NCBI GenBank assembly: GCA_964415965.1
Contig: CAYQCK010000002.1
Location: 1 to 64,000, forward strand
Length of the DNA stretch: 64,000 bases
Source: CAIKNB01 sp964415965
GTDB taxonomy: Bacteria > Patescibacteriota > Patescibacteriia > 2-12-FULL-60-25
Direction: 5' to 3'
Each line of letters begins with the position of its first letter. The first letter of the stretch is position 1. Both the position numbers and the translations under genes were made by a program. A model generated the notes under the pieces. The model was not told where the DNA came from. It did not search any database and worked only from the letters and a program-made list of their open reading frames with translations. Of this stretch, positions 51,186-58,663 are shown in pieces.

Positions 51186-51857
51186 TCAACGGTTTCGGTA
51201 ATTCACGATCAGGACCAGGTTCTCGACGGTCCGGCCGTCTGCCGCCGGCTGCAGGTGGACCTGGACTTCCATTCCTTCCGCTGTCGCCGTCAGGAGATCG
51301 GTCCGGGTAGCCTTTTCGGACGACGCCACGACCTTCATCCCGGCTTGGGCTAAAACCCGCCCATAATAGTCCAGGACCTCTTGGCGGGTGGCCGGCAAAT
51401 ACTCCCAAGATATTGAGACCGTGTCAACCCCTTCGGCCAGCCTCAGGGCCCGATCGAACCAGCTTTCGGGCTGGGGCTCCTTGCCCAGCCATTCGATGCG
51501 CAGCGGCGCCGTCGAAACGACAATCCCGCTTTCCGTCTCGACCTTCTCGCTCCTGAATTGGCGGAAAAGCTTGACCGGAGCCAGGACGACCCCGAGCAGC
51601 CGGCCGCGCTGGCTGCCGCTCAATACGGTGATGCTCTTGGCGGATTCGGGCCTGTAGACCTGGATGTCCTTGGGGAAATTCGTCGGCAATACCTTGACCC
51701 GTTCGATGCCCGGTCCGCCGAACAGGAAAACCACGGCCAAGACCCCGATGACCAAGGCGGCCAAGCCGAACAGGCAGCCGAAGCAGCAGGTCTGCCATAA
51801 CGGCCGGGCTTCGCCCATGCTCTCCAAGACTTGATTTTCCGCGGTACCTGTGTCCAT
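51186..51857 (-). CDS. Membrane-anchored hypothetical protein
   Basis: 223 residues from the ATG giving MDTGTAENQVLESMGEARPL. One transmembrane helix at about 22-47, with three neighbouring Cys at its cytoplasmic edge (QTCCFGCLFG), then an extracytoplasmic domain (FPKDIQVYRPESAKSITVLS ... VDTVSISWEYLPATRQEVLD YYGRVLAQAGM as alternating strands and helices). The segment with LDYYGRVLAQAGMKV resembles the repeated helix-strand of small periplasmic domains of unknown function. Start choice rests on a promoter whose -10 ends six bases upstream. In an operon with the lipoprotein gene. Confidence 0.78.
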   Translation of the reverse strand: MDTGTAENQVLESMGEARPLWQTCCFGCLFGLAALVIGVLAVVFLFGGPGIERVKVLPTNFPKDIQVYRPESAKSITVLSGSQRGRLLGVVLAPVKLFRQFRSEKVETESGIVVSTAPLRIEWLGKEPQPESWFDRALRLAEGVDTVSISWEYLPATRQEVLDYYGRVLAQAGMKVVASSEKATRTDLLTATAEGMEVQVHLQPAADGRTVENLVLIVNYRNR

Positions 51858-51863
51858 AAATCG

Positions 51864-51891
51864 TGTATAATCAATCAACAGGTTAGTCCAA
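51864..51891 (-). promoter_or_regulatory. Leaderless-type promoter
   Basis: On the minus strand TTGGAC (51891-51886), 16 bases, then TATACA (51869-51864). The -10 ends six bases before the ATG at 51857, so transcription starts at or near the first codon. Confidence 0.7.
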
Positions 51892-52040
51892 GGAAGGTTT
51901 TTCGTCGAGTTCAGCCAAGGCCGCATCGGAAGACCCATGACCTGCCGACATCCCTAAGATAAAGTCAGCCGAAAACCGAGAAAATCAAGCCTTCAGGCCA
52001 GACACCCGAAGGAACCGAAGCATTAATCCATGCCAATCTT

Positions 52041-52511
52041 ATGGCAAAAACCGAAAAAGCATCCGAACTCAAGCTCGGCGACCTGGCGCCGGACTTCGTC
52101 CTGCCGGACCAGGACGGGAAAGACGTGAAGCTTTCCGCCTTCCGCGGCAAGCGCAAGGTCGTGCTCGTCTTCTATCCCGGCGACATGACGCCGGGCTGTA
52201 CCATGCAGCTCTGCGCCATCCGCGATGACTGGTCCAAATTCGTGGCCGCCGACACCGCCGTGTTCGGCATCAACCACGGCGACAAGGACAGTCACCAGCG
52301 TTTCATCAAGACGCACGGCTTCCCCTTCCCGCTGCTGATAGACAAGGACAAGAAGGTCAGCGCCAAGTACGGAGCCATCAAGTCGCTCTTCGGCCACAAG
52401 GTCATCAAGCGTTCCGTCGTCGGGATCGGCAAACAGGGCGAAATCGCTTTCCTCAAACGCGGGATGCCGAAAGACGCCGACATCATCAAGGCCATGCTGG
52501 CCGCTAAATAA
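52041..52511 (+). CDS. bcp: Peroxiredoxin, Bcp/PrxQ type
   Basis: 156 residues. The N-terminal LGDLAPDFVLPDQDGKDVKL is the peroxiredoxin start, and the active site is PGDMTPGCTMQLCAIRD, with peroxidatic Cys (TPGC) and a resolving Cys five residues later, which is the atypical two-Cys pattern of Bcp. It reduces peroxides using thioredoxin- or glutaredoxin-type donors. Leads a run with superoxide dismutase and AhpC in the same direction. Confidence 0.93.
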   Translation: MAKTEKASELKLGDLAPDFVLPDQDGKDVKLSAFRGKRKVVLVFYPGDMTPGCTMQLCAIRDDWSKFVAADTAVFGINHGDKDSHQRFIKTHGFPFPLLIDKDKKVSAKYGAIKSLFGHKVIKRSVVGIGKQGEIAFLKRGMPKDADIIKAMLAAK

Positions 52512-52514
52512 CCA

Positions 52515-52606
52515 TTAGGACCCTATCGTCTCGAGCGAAGCCGAGAGATCTCTGTCCAGAGAACCTTCGGCTCCGGCCCGTCGGGCCTCCGCTCAGGATG
52601 ACGCTC
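52515..52606. repeat. CGAGCGAAGCCGAG ... CTCAGGATGACG dispersed element
   Basis: About 90 bases between bcp and the SOD gene, with internal inverted segments (GAGAGATCTCT-CCAGAGA, and CGGCTCCGGCCCGTCGGGCC). The ending GCTCAGGATGACG recurs at 54855. The second in-frame ATG candidate of the SOD gene (52598) is part of this element. Confidence 0.65.
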
Positions 52607-52609
52607 AAT

Positions 52610-53212
52610 ATGAAAATCGAAGCCAAGCCTTTGCCGTTCCAGAACCCCCTCAAAGGGATCTCGGACAAGTCGATCTCCATCCACCACGACAAGCTGTACG
52701 CCGGCTACGTCGCCAAAAAGAACGAGATAAGCGAAAAGCTGGCCGTGCTCTCGCACGGCGGCGACGTCTCGACCGCCAACCAGTCATATTCGGAACTCCG
52801 GGCGCTCAAGGACGGCGAATCGTTCGCCACGAACGGCGTCTACCTGCACGAGTGGTATTTCGAGGTTTTGGGCGGCGACGGCCAGCCGGCCGGAGCGATC
52901 GTCGAAGCCCTGTCCAAGAAATACGGCTCGCTCGACAACTTCATCAGTTACTTCAAGGCCTGCGGCATGGCCGCCCGCGGCTGGGTCGTGCTCACCTGGG
53001 ACGTCCATGACCAGACCCTGCGCACCTACATCGGCGACGCCCATAACCAGGGCGGCGTCTGGGGCGCAATCCCCATCCTCGTCCTGGATGTCTACGAACA
53101 CGCCTACTTCATCGACTACGGTTCTGACCGCAAAGCCTACATCGACGACTTCTTCAAAAACCTGGATTGGACAAAAGTCGACTCATTCTATAAAAAAGCC
53201 TCAGGCGCATAA
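52610..53212 (+). CDS. sod: Fe/Mn superoxide dismutase
   Basis: 200 residues from the ATG giving MKIEAKPLPF; an ATG four codons upstream lies in the repeat. Metal ligands by position are His in SISIHHDKLYAGY, His in NGVYLHEWYFEVLG, and Asp and His in LVLDVYEHAYFIDYG. Dismutates superoxide to oxygen and peroxide, feeding the peroxiredoxins at either side. The N-terminal helix hairpin differs from the classical HHxxYVxxLN, so it is a divergent member. Whether Fe or Mn is used cannot be told. Confidence 0.93.
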   Translation: MKIEAKPLPFQNPLKGISDKSISIHHDKLYAGYVAKKNEISEKLAVLSHGGDVSTANQSYSELRALKDGESFATNGVYLHEWYFEVLGGDGQPAGAIVEALSKKYGSLDNFISYFKACGMAARGWVVLTWDVHDQTLRTYIGDAHNQGGVWGAIPILVLDVYEHAYFIDYGSDRKAYIDDFFKNLDWTKVDSFYKKASGA

Positions 53213-53217
53213 CCACT

Positions 53218-53748
53218 ATGATCAAACTCAACAAACCATCACCGGACTTCTCCGGCATCATCTCATACCAGAAAGGCAAAACGGACTTCGGCAAGACCAG
53301 TCTCGCCGACTACAAGGGCAAATGGCTCGTGTTCTTCTTTTATCCGCGCGACTTCACCTTCATCTGCCCGACGGAGCTCAAAGGCTTCGCCAAGATGAAG
53401 GCGGATTTCCAGAAGCTCAACTGCGAGATCGTAGCCTGCTCCACGGATTCCGAATGGAGCCACAAGAACTGGTTCGAGCGCGACCTGGCCGAGGTCGACT
53501 ACCCGGTCCTGGCCGACACCACGCAGAAGGTCGCCCGCGACTACGACGTCCTGAACGAGGATGACGGCTCGGCCGAACGCGGCACGTTCATCATCGACCC
53601 GGAGGGCATCCTGCGCTACGCGCTCATCTCGGCCGGCTCGGTCGGCCGCTCGGTCAAGGAAACGCTCCGCGTGCTCGAAGCCCTGCAGACCGGCGAACGC
53701 TGCCCCGTGGATTGGAACCTGGGCGAGTCGACGCTGGGAAAAGGGTAA
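53218..53748 (+). CDS. ahpC: Peroxiredoxin, typical 2-Cys AhpC type
   Basis: 176 residues. Peroxidatic site YPRDFTFICPTELKGF and the C-terminal resolving Cys in GERCPVDWNLGES. AhpC reduces alkyl hydroperoxides and is re-reduced by AhpF; the AhpF-like flavoprotein encoded at 9105 lacks the N-terminal domain normally needed, so a small thiol protein such as the glutaredoxin at 54521 might link them (inference). Starts five bases after the SOD stop and ends before an intrinsic terminator. Confidence 0.94.
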   Translation: MIKLNKPSPDFSGIISYQKGKTDFGKTSLADYKGKWLVFFFYPRDFTFICPTELKGFAKMKADFQKLNCEIVACSTDSEWSHKNWFERDLAEVDYPVLADTTQKVARDYDVLNEDDGSAERGTFIIDPEGILRYALISAGSVGRSVKETLRVLEALQTGERCPVDWNLGESTLGKG

Positions 53749-53770
53749 AAAAATATTTTTAGGAACTTGG

Positions 53771-53795
53771 GGGCGCGATAAATCGCGCCCTTTCG
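53771..53795 (+). terminator. Terminator of the antioxidant operon
   Basis: GGGCGCGA and TCGCGCCC form an 8-bp stem with a four-base loop, followed by TTTC. Confidence 0.8.
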
Positions 53796-53800
53796 GTATT

Positions 53801-53832
53801 TAAAAACGCCGCGCGAAGGACCCACGCGGCGT
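53801..53832 (-). terminator. Terminator of the gene at 53839
   Basis: ACGCCGCG (53806-53813) and CGCGGCGT (53825-53832) pair, followed by five T on the minus strand. Confidence 0.82.
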
Positions 53833-53838
53833 CATTGG

Positions 53839-54495
53839 TTACGCGACCAGCACCAGCAGGTTCCCGTCCTTGTCGAACCCGACCGGGAAATTCCCCGCCC
53901 TCCACAGATCGATGAACGGCTTGAACCTTGCCGCCTCTTCCGGCTGACCATCGCGGAACGAGCGATAGATGCGGAAGAGCGCAATCTCGAGCGCATCCCG
54001 ATGATGATGCTTGAACGGATTGCGGATCCGACACAAGCCTGGCCACATCGCCCAAAAACAGAGCTGCCAGGCCGCGTATTCCTCGTCGCGACACAAGCCC
54101 TCGAATACATCGAGCAAAGAACTGCCTATGCTGACCGAGAGCAAAACCTGAAGCGCATCCGCTTCTATCGGGCGAAACTGCCGCACCCCGGTGGTTTCTC
54201 TCCAGAAGATTGCCGTCCTGGCACGCCCGTCCAGGTCGGCGAGCGCAGGCATGAGCTTCGGCTGCCAACCGTAAATCGGAAGGAGGCAGCATCGAAGGAG
54301 ATTCCCCTTTTCCTCCGGGAAGCGGCCTTCCCAATAGGCGAGACGCTCCGCCTCAAGACCTGGCTTCCAATATGGCCCTCTCTTCGCTCTCTTGGTTTTG
54401 CCCACGGTTCTTCTCCTGACCCACACCAGACCGTCGTCCGGACGAAGTGCCGTTCGGATAAGGATTTGGATATCAAAAAACTGAGACTTCGTCAA
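53839..54495 (-). CDS. Hypothetical protein
   Basis: 218 residues, starting at TTG with a GAGGA Shine-Dalgarno nine bases before. The N-terminal part is basic (VWVRRRTVGKTKRAKRGPYW), the rest helical with many aromatic residues and Cys (AAWQLCFWAMWPGLCRIRNP), then RDALEIALFRIYRSFRDG. No family recognised; it is possibly membrane-associated through the Trp-rich segment. A start at an internal GTG (VGKTKRAK) is possible. Convergent with ahpC. Confidence 0.6.
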   Translation of the reverse strand: MTKSQFFDIQILIRTALRPDDGLVWVRRRTVGKTKRAKRGPYWKPGLEAERLAYWEGRFPEEKGNLLRCCLLPIYGWQPKLMPALADLDGRARTAIFWRETTGVRQFRPIEADALQVLLSVSIGSSLLDVFEGLCRDEEYAAWQLCFWAMWPGLCRIRNPFKHHHRDALEIALFRIYRSFRDGQPEEAARFKPFIDLWRAGNFPVGFDKDGNLLVLVA

Positions 54496-54520
54496 TCCCC
54501 GTTCCTCATCCTTTATTCCT

Positions 54521-54769
54521 TCAGGCTTTGGCTTTGACCTTCAATCCCAACGCCTCCTCGAGCGCCGCCTTGTTCCAGCCCACGATGATGGCGCCGTCGA
54601 TGTCGCACACCGGCACGCCCATCTGGCCGGACTTCTTGACCATCTCGTTGGCCGCCGCCGGATCCGCCGAAACGTCGATGTCAGCGAACGCTATCCCCTT
54701 CTCTTTCAGGAAATCTTTCGTCAATTTGCAGTAGGGGCAGGTCAGCGTGGAATATACTTTGACTGTCAT
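54521..54769 (-). CDS. Glutaredoxin, NrdH-like
   Basis: 82 residues: MTVKVYSTLTCPYCKLTKDF, with active site CPYC near residue 12, the cis-proline GVPV near 52, and the glutathione-fold end. Small CPYC glutaredoxins reduce ribonucleotide reductase or peroxiredoxins. An extra Cys follows cis-Pro (VPVCDIDG). It lies behind a TATAAT promoter flanked by two DnaA-box matches. Confidence 0.92.
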   Translation of the reverse strand: MTVKVYSTLTCPYCKLTKDFLKEKGIAFADIDVSADPAAANEMVKKSGQMGVPVCDIDGAIIVGWNKAALEEALGLKVKAKA

Positions 54770-54777
54770 ATAGGTGC

Positions 54778-54822
54778 TGTGGACAAATTATACCACATCC
54801 GACGCACCGAATTTTATCCACA
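54778..54822. promoter_or_regulatory. Glutaredoxin promoter flanked by two DnaA-box matches
   Basis: On the minus strand TGGTATAAT places the -10 hexamer at 54792-54787. A one-mismatch DnaA box (TGTGGACAA, 54778-54786) overlaps the start site, and a perfect TTATCCACA (54814-54822) covers the -35 position. The arrangement is that of a DnaA-repressed promoter, although binding is not shown. Confidence 0.45.
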
Positions 54823-54845
54823 GGATATTTCAAGAATAAAACAAA

Positions 54846-54905
54846 CGTCATCCTGAGCGGCGCTAAGGACCCTTATAGGTCCTTCACTACGTTCAGGACG
54901 ACGGA
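54846..54905 (-). repeat. CATCCTGAGCG dispersed hairpin, probable pepA terminator
   Basis: CGTC-TCCTGAACG and CGCTCAGGATGACG arms with an inner AAGGACC/GGTCCTT stem make a long hairpin followed on the minus strand by TTTGTTTTA, directly behind pepA. The same GCTCAGGATGACG end occurs at 52590. Confidence 0.7.
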
Positions 54906-56426
54906 TTATTTCGACAGCGACTGCAGCAACCTCGCCAACAGCCTCACCCCGAAACCTGACGCGCCGTACGGCTGGTCGGGCCGGGATTCCTTTTCGGTGT
55001 ACGCCGGTCCCGCGATGTCGAGATGCGCCCATGGCGTATCGCCGACGAACGGCTTCAGGAACAGCGCCGCCGAGATGGTGCCGGCTTGGCCGCGTGCGCC
55101 GACGTTCTTGATGTCCGCGATCTTGGATTTGATGTGGTCGTTGTACGGTTCGTAAAGCGGGAGCTCCCAGACCGGCTCTCCGGTCTCGCGCGACGCTTGG
55201 ATGATTTTCTCGGACAGCTTGCCGCTCGTGGTCAGGAGCGCGGCGATGTCTTCGCCGAGCGCCACGACGCAGGCGCCGGTCAAAGTCGCGAGGTCGATGA
55301 TGGCATCCGGTCCGAGCGACTTGGCGTAGCACAACGCGTCGGCCAGCGTGACGCGGCCTTCGGCGTCGGTGTTCATGATCTCGATGGTCGTCCCGTCCAT
55401 GGCTTTGACCACGTCGCCGGGTCGGTAGGCGTTGCCGCTCGGCATGTTCTCGACGGCCAGGAAGATGCCGTGCGCCTCGACGTTCAGGCCGAGCTTGGGT
55501 AGCGCCTTGAACAAACCGATGACGGTCGCCGCGCCCGCCATGTCGATCTTCATCGTGGTCATCGAGTCACCCGGCTTGATGTTGAGGCCGCCGGAATCGA
55601 ACGTCACGGCCTTGCCCACGATGGCGACCTTCTTCTTGGCGCCCTTCGGTTTGTACGCGAGATGTACTCCGAGCGGCGGGTTGAGCGAGCCTCGCGCCAC
55701 GGCCAAAGCCGCGGTCATGCCGAGCTTGGCCATGGCTTCGCGGTCCAGCGTCTTGACGGTCACTCCTTTGCCTCCGAGCTGTTTCGCGGCCAAGGCCAAG
55801 TCGATCGGTCCCATGTGTTCCGATGGCGTATTCACCAGATCGCGCGCCGCGTTCGTCGCTTCGGCGAGAACGACGCCGCGTTCCATGCCCTCTTGCCCGA
55901 GACGGAACGCCTTCACGTCGGTTTCGCAGACGACGACCGATTTTATCTCATGCGGCGGCTTGTCTTTCTTGCGCAGCGTCCCGTGGTAGACATGGAAACG
56001 GTAAGCGGAGAGCCGCAGACCTTCAGCCAAGGCCTGCGCCGCGCCGCGCGGCTCGAGCCCGCCGATTCCGGCGCCATGCAAAACGGTCGCGACTTTCTCG
56101 GCCCTGGCGTTCATGGCCAGCTTCACGATATGCCCGCCGACCTTGCGCACCGCATCCGCATCGAAGCGCTTGCGGTCGCCGAGTCCGATGACCGCGACCT
56201 TGCGCGCTTTCAGCTTGCCGAACGACGGGAAGACCATGGCCTGCCCCAGCTTGCCCTCGAAATGGTCCTGCTCGATGAGCTGCGAGATGGCGCCGTCCAG
56301 CGCCTTGTCCACGGCTCCGGTCGCCCCTCCCGGCTTGGTCACGCCCTGGAACAGATTGACGACCAAGAGGTCGCAGGCCGCATCCAAGACGTCTGTCTGC
56401 GCGATGTCGATTTTCATATTGACCAT
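54906..56426 (-). CDS. pepA: Leucyl aminopeptidase (M17)
   Basis: 506 residues, the usual length. The C-terminal catalytic domain has the metal-binding VGKAVTFDSGGLNIKPG (usually VGKGITFDSGG; Gly is replaced by Ala), the ligand KIDMAGAATV, the MNTDAEGRVTLADAL signature and the second metal-site region. It removes N-terminal residues from peptides. The N-terminal domain is normal. A start at the second Met (MKIDIAQ) three codons later is an alternative. Some M17 members bind DNA, which cannot be judged here. Confidence 0.95.
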   Translation of the reverse strand: MVNMKIDIAQTDVLDAACDLLVVNLFQGVTKPGGATGAVDKALDGAISQLIEQDHFEGKLGQAMVFPSFGKLKARKVAVIGLGDRKRFDADAVRKVGGHIVKLAMNARAEKVATVLHGAGIGGLEPRGAAQALAEGLRLSAYRFHVYHGTLRKKDKPPHEIKSVVVCETDVKAFRLGQEGMERGVVLAEATNAARDLVNTPSEHMGPIDLALAAKQLGGKGVTVKTLDREAMAKLGMTAALAVARGSLNPPLGVHLAYKPKGAKKKVAIVGKAVTFDSGGLNIKPGDSMTTMKIDMAGAATVIGLFKALPKLGLNVEAHGIFLAVENMPSGNAYRPGDVVKAMDGTTIEIMNTDAEGRVTLADALCYAKSLGPDAIIDLATLTGACVVALGEDIAALLTTSGKLSEKIIQASRETGEPVWELPLYEPYNDHIKSKIADIKNVGARGQAGTISAALFLKPFVGDTPWAHLDIAGPAYTEKESRPDQPYGASGFGVRLLARLLQSLSK

Positions 56427-56434
56427 ACCTTAAA

Positions 56435-56466
56435 TAAAAAGAGCCCCGGGCGCAATGCCGCGGGGC
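56435..56466 (-). terminator. Terminator of the HAD phosphatase gene
   Basis: GCCCCG and CGGGGC (56443-56448 and 56461-56466) pair; minus-strand TCTTTTTATTT follows. Confidence 0.8.
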
Positions 56467-56472
56467 CGAGTC

Positions 56473-57282
56473 TCACACGCCTCGTTCTTTAAGCTTCAGG
56501 GCGATGACCGCCGGCAAATAGTCGTAGAGGCCGACGACTTTCGGCTGGTCGTCACCGGGCCGCTTCAGGTACATATGGAGGCAATCCTTCTTCTCCACGA
56601 CGATCAGCCAGCCGCGTTCCAAGGCCAGGTCGCGGAGCTTCTTCTCCGGGTTGAAGCAGATCGGGAAACCGACGAGCTCGAGCATCTTGCGGTCGCTGAA
56701 GCTGTCGCCGATGGCCAGGGAAAGCCCGAGGTCGATCCCGTAAAGATCGGCCTGATGCTTCACGGCTTCCGCCTTATCGTTGACCCACTCCTTGGTGGTC
56801 ACGCCCGTATAGACGCCGTCGCGCTCCTCGTGCTCCGTGCCGAGGAACGAACAGATGCCGTTGGCTTCGGCGAACGCCTCGACCACCGCGACCGGCGACC
56901 CTGAGATGATGATTCGCCGGTAGTTCGCTTCCTTGGCTACCGCGGCCAGCTCGCGCACGAAGACGTGGACGCGGTTGCCTTTCTCGGCGATCATCTGGTG
57001 CGCCGCGAACTTGACGTCCGCGACCCTGACGCCCCGCATGTAAGCGCCGTACGCCTCGACCTGTTTCTTGACCCAGGCGCTGAACGGCCCGACGCGGTTC
57101 TGGTAGGCCAGACGCTCCTTCTTGGCCAGGGCGTAGACGATCTCCGGGAACAGCCCCAGGTGGATCATCTCCTTGATCCACTCGTCGAACAGCTGCCAGC
57201 GGAACCATGTCCCATCCAGGTCGAAGAATACGGCCGGCTGGAGTTCCGGCCGGACCTGAGGCGAATTCTCCCCATCAACCAT
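56473..57282 (-). CDS. HAD-superfamily phosphatase, SerB-like
   Basis: 269 residues. Motif I FFDLDGTWF near residue 20 (two Asp), motif II IIISGSPVAV, a conserved Lys in the cap region, and motif III AIGDSFSDRKML. The helical cap between motifs I and II is of the subclass IB type found in phosphoserine phosphatase and phosphatidylglycerophosphatase-like proteins. Substrate unknown. The start has GGAG upstream (eight bases). It is monocistronic with a terminator. Confidence 0.9.
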   Translation of the reverse strand: MVDGENSPQVRPELQPAVFFDLDGTWFRWQLFDEWIKEMIHLGLFPEIVYALAKKERLAYQNRVGPFSAWVKKQVEAYGAYMRGVRVADVKFAAHQMIAEKGNRVHVFVRELAAVAKEANYRRIIISGSPVAVVEAFAEANGICSFLGTEHEERDGVYTGVTTKEWVNDKAEAVKHQADLYGIDLGLSLAIGDSFSDRKMLELVGFPICFNPEKKLRDLALERGWLIVVEKKDCLHMYLKRPGDDQPKVVGLYDYLPAVIALKLKERGV

Positions 57283-57403
57283 GACTCACACTCCTTGGAA
57301 AGTACCCGCTCACCTAAACCGAAGAATGCCGAAAAGTCAAGGTTCGGCCGTGGATTCCAGCTTTCGCTGGAATGACGATTGGTTTTTGGGTCAAGGAGCC
57401 CCA
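57283..57403. repeat. Spacer with GATTCCAG-GGAATGACG hairpin
   Basis: No gene. It contains a perfect hairpin GATTCCAGCTTTCGCTGGAATGACG (57354-57376, arms ATTCCAGC/GCTGGAAT), the same element as in the murJ spacer at about 41703. Directly next to copy D of the dispersed repeat. Confidence 0.7.
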
Positions 57404-57539
57404 ATTCGCAAGTGACCTCGGGGGGTCTGGGGGTCCGCGCCAAGCGTGGACCGCAAAAGAGCAAAAGTCCGCGACACCGAGAGCGGCATCGCGGACCCCC
57501 AGGACTTTTGCTACTTTTGGTCACAAAAGTAGACAGGAG
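57404..57539. repeat. Dispersed 130-bp repeat, copy D
   Basis: Same blocks and orientation as copies A to C: ATTCGCAAGTGA, GGGGGTCCGCG, CAAGCGTGGACCGC, GCGACACCGAGAGCG, CGCGGACCCCC and CTACTTTTGG/CAAAAGTAG hairpin. It ends four bases before the stop of the VKOR-DsbA gene. Confidence 0.85.
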
Positions 57540-57543
57540 GGCT

Positions 57544-58659
57544 TTACTTCCCCAACTTCTCATCGATCAATTTCTTGAACTGTGCGTAACCCGGAGGTTC
57601 TGACAACTTCTCGTCGTTGATGAATATCGTCGGGGTTGAATCGATGCCGAACGTCTCGCCTGTCTTGCGTTCCGCGACGGCCCGGTCGGCCATCGCCGGA
57701 TCGTCCAGACAGGCATCGAAAGCCTTAAGATCCAGATGCAGGGCGCTGGCGTAACGCTTGAGGTCGTCACGGGTCAGCGCCTTCTGGTTGACCAGCGCCG
57801 CGTCCGCGAACTCGAAGAACTTCCCCTGCTTTTCGGCGCAGTACGCCGCGATGGCCGCGCCTTTGGAATTGGGATGCAGCTCGGGCAGCATGAAGATCCG
57901 CTGCACGAACCGGATGCGGCCGCGGTATTCGTCGCGGATTTTCCTGATGATCGGATAATAGTCCAGGCATCCCGGACACTGGAGGTCCATGAATTCGGTG
58001 ACGGTCACGGTCGAGGTCGCCGGCCCTTCGGACGGCGCGTCCGCCGGCGCGATCTCGGCCAAGCCCACGGTCGCCGGTCCGATGGCCGGCAGTGTCCCGC
58101 CGCCCGGTTTGGCCAGCATGAACCAGAGCGCCAGGGCGCCGGTCAGCGTCGCAGCGAAGAAAGCGACGAACATCCATTTCAGTTCGCGGGCGACCAGATT
58201 GTCGGCCAAGCGCTCATCACCCTCAAAAAACGACAGGCCGAACAGGATGGTGGCGGCGACGGCGGAAACAATGCACCAAAAACAGAACGCCCGGATTTCG
58301 TAGACTTGGACCAGGGTCAAGAACCCGGATTCCACGAAGCCGAAAAACGTCGCGAGCAGCGTGATGCTCTTCCAGAAATCCGGCCGGTGGTGCGGGGCAT
58401 AGGTCCGGATGGCGAGGGATAGGATGATCGCCCCGTAAAAAGCCAGTCCGAGGACGGGTCGCGGTATGCCGAAAGTCGTGGCCCAGGCGCTGGCGCGGAC
58501 GATCTCGCATCCGGACACGACGGCGCAGACTATGGGCTTGCCCGTGAGGTAAGTGATTGTCAGGTACAGCGACGAGAACAGGCCGACGAGCGCCGTCCAA
58601 AGCATGGCCCGGTGGACCCAGACCATCCTATGCATCGGTATTGTCTTGAGGTATTTCAT
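57544..58659 (-). CDS. VKOR-DsbA fusion, disulfide-bond generating protein
   Basis: 371 residues from the ATG giving MKYLKTIPMHRM. The N-terminal half is a vitamin K epoxide reductase-type domain of about five helices with the loop Cys pair (PIVCAVVSGCEIVRAS) and the CxxC active site FCFWCIVS. A linker helix leads to a DsbA-type domain with CPGC (DLQCPGCLDYY) and cis-proline GIDSTPTIFI. VKOR takes electrons from the thioredoxin-fold domain to quinone, so the protein both makes and passes on disulfides. Complements the DsbA-like proteins at 7594 and 8440, which have no other oxidase in this window. Four bases after the thermonuclease gene. Confidence 0.94.
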   Translation of the reverse strand: MKYLKTIPMHRMVWVHRAMLWTALVGLFSSLYLTITYLTGKPIVCAVVSGCEIVRASAWATTFGIPRPVLGLAFYGAIILSLAIRTYAPHHRPDFWKSITLLATFFGFVESGFLTLVQVYEIRAFCFWCIVSAVAATILFGLSFFEGDERLADNLVARELKWMFVAFFAATLTGALALWFMLAKPGGGTLPAIGPATVGLAEIAPADAPSEGPATSTVTVTEFMDLQCPGCLDYYPIIRKIRDEYRGRIRFVQRIFMLPELHPNSKGAAIAAYCAEKQGKFFEFADAALVNQKALTRDDLKRYASALHLDLKAFDACLDDPAMADRAVAERKTGETFGIDSTPTIFINDEKLSEPPGYAQFKKLIDEKLGK

Positions 58660-58663
58660 GGGA

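Noticed and set aside
21955..54822. DnaA-box matches as a replication origin
   Set aside because: Four perfect 9-mers (20828, 21955, 35937, 54814) are scattered over 34 kb, one is inside a gene, and there is no dnaA, dnaN or clustered box array.
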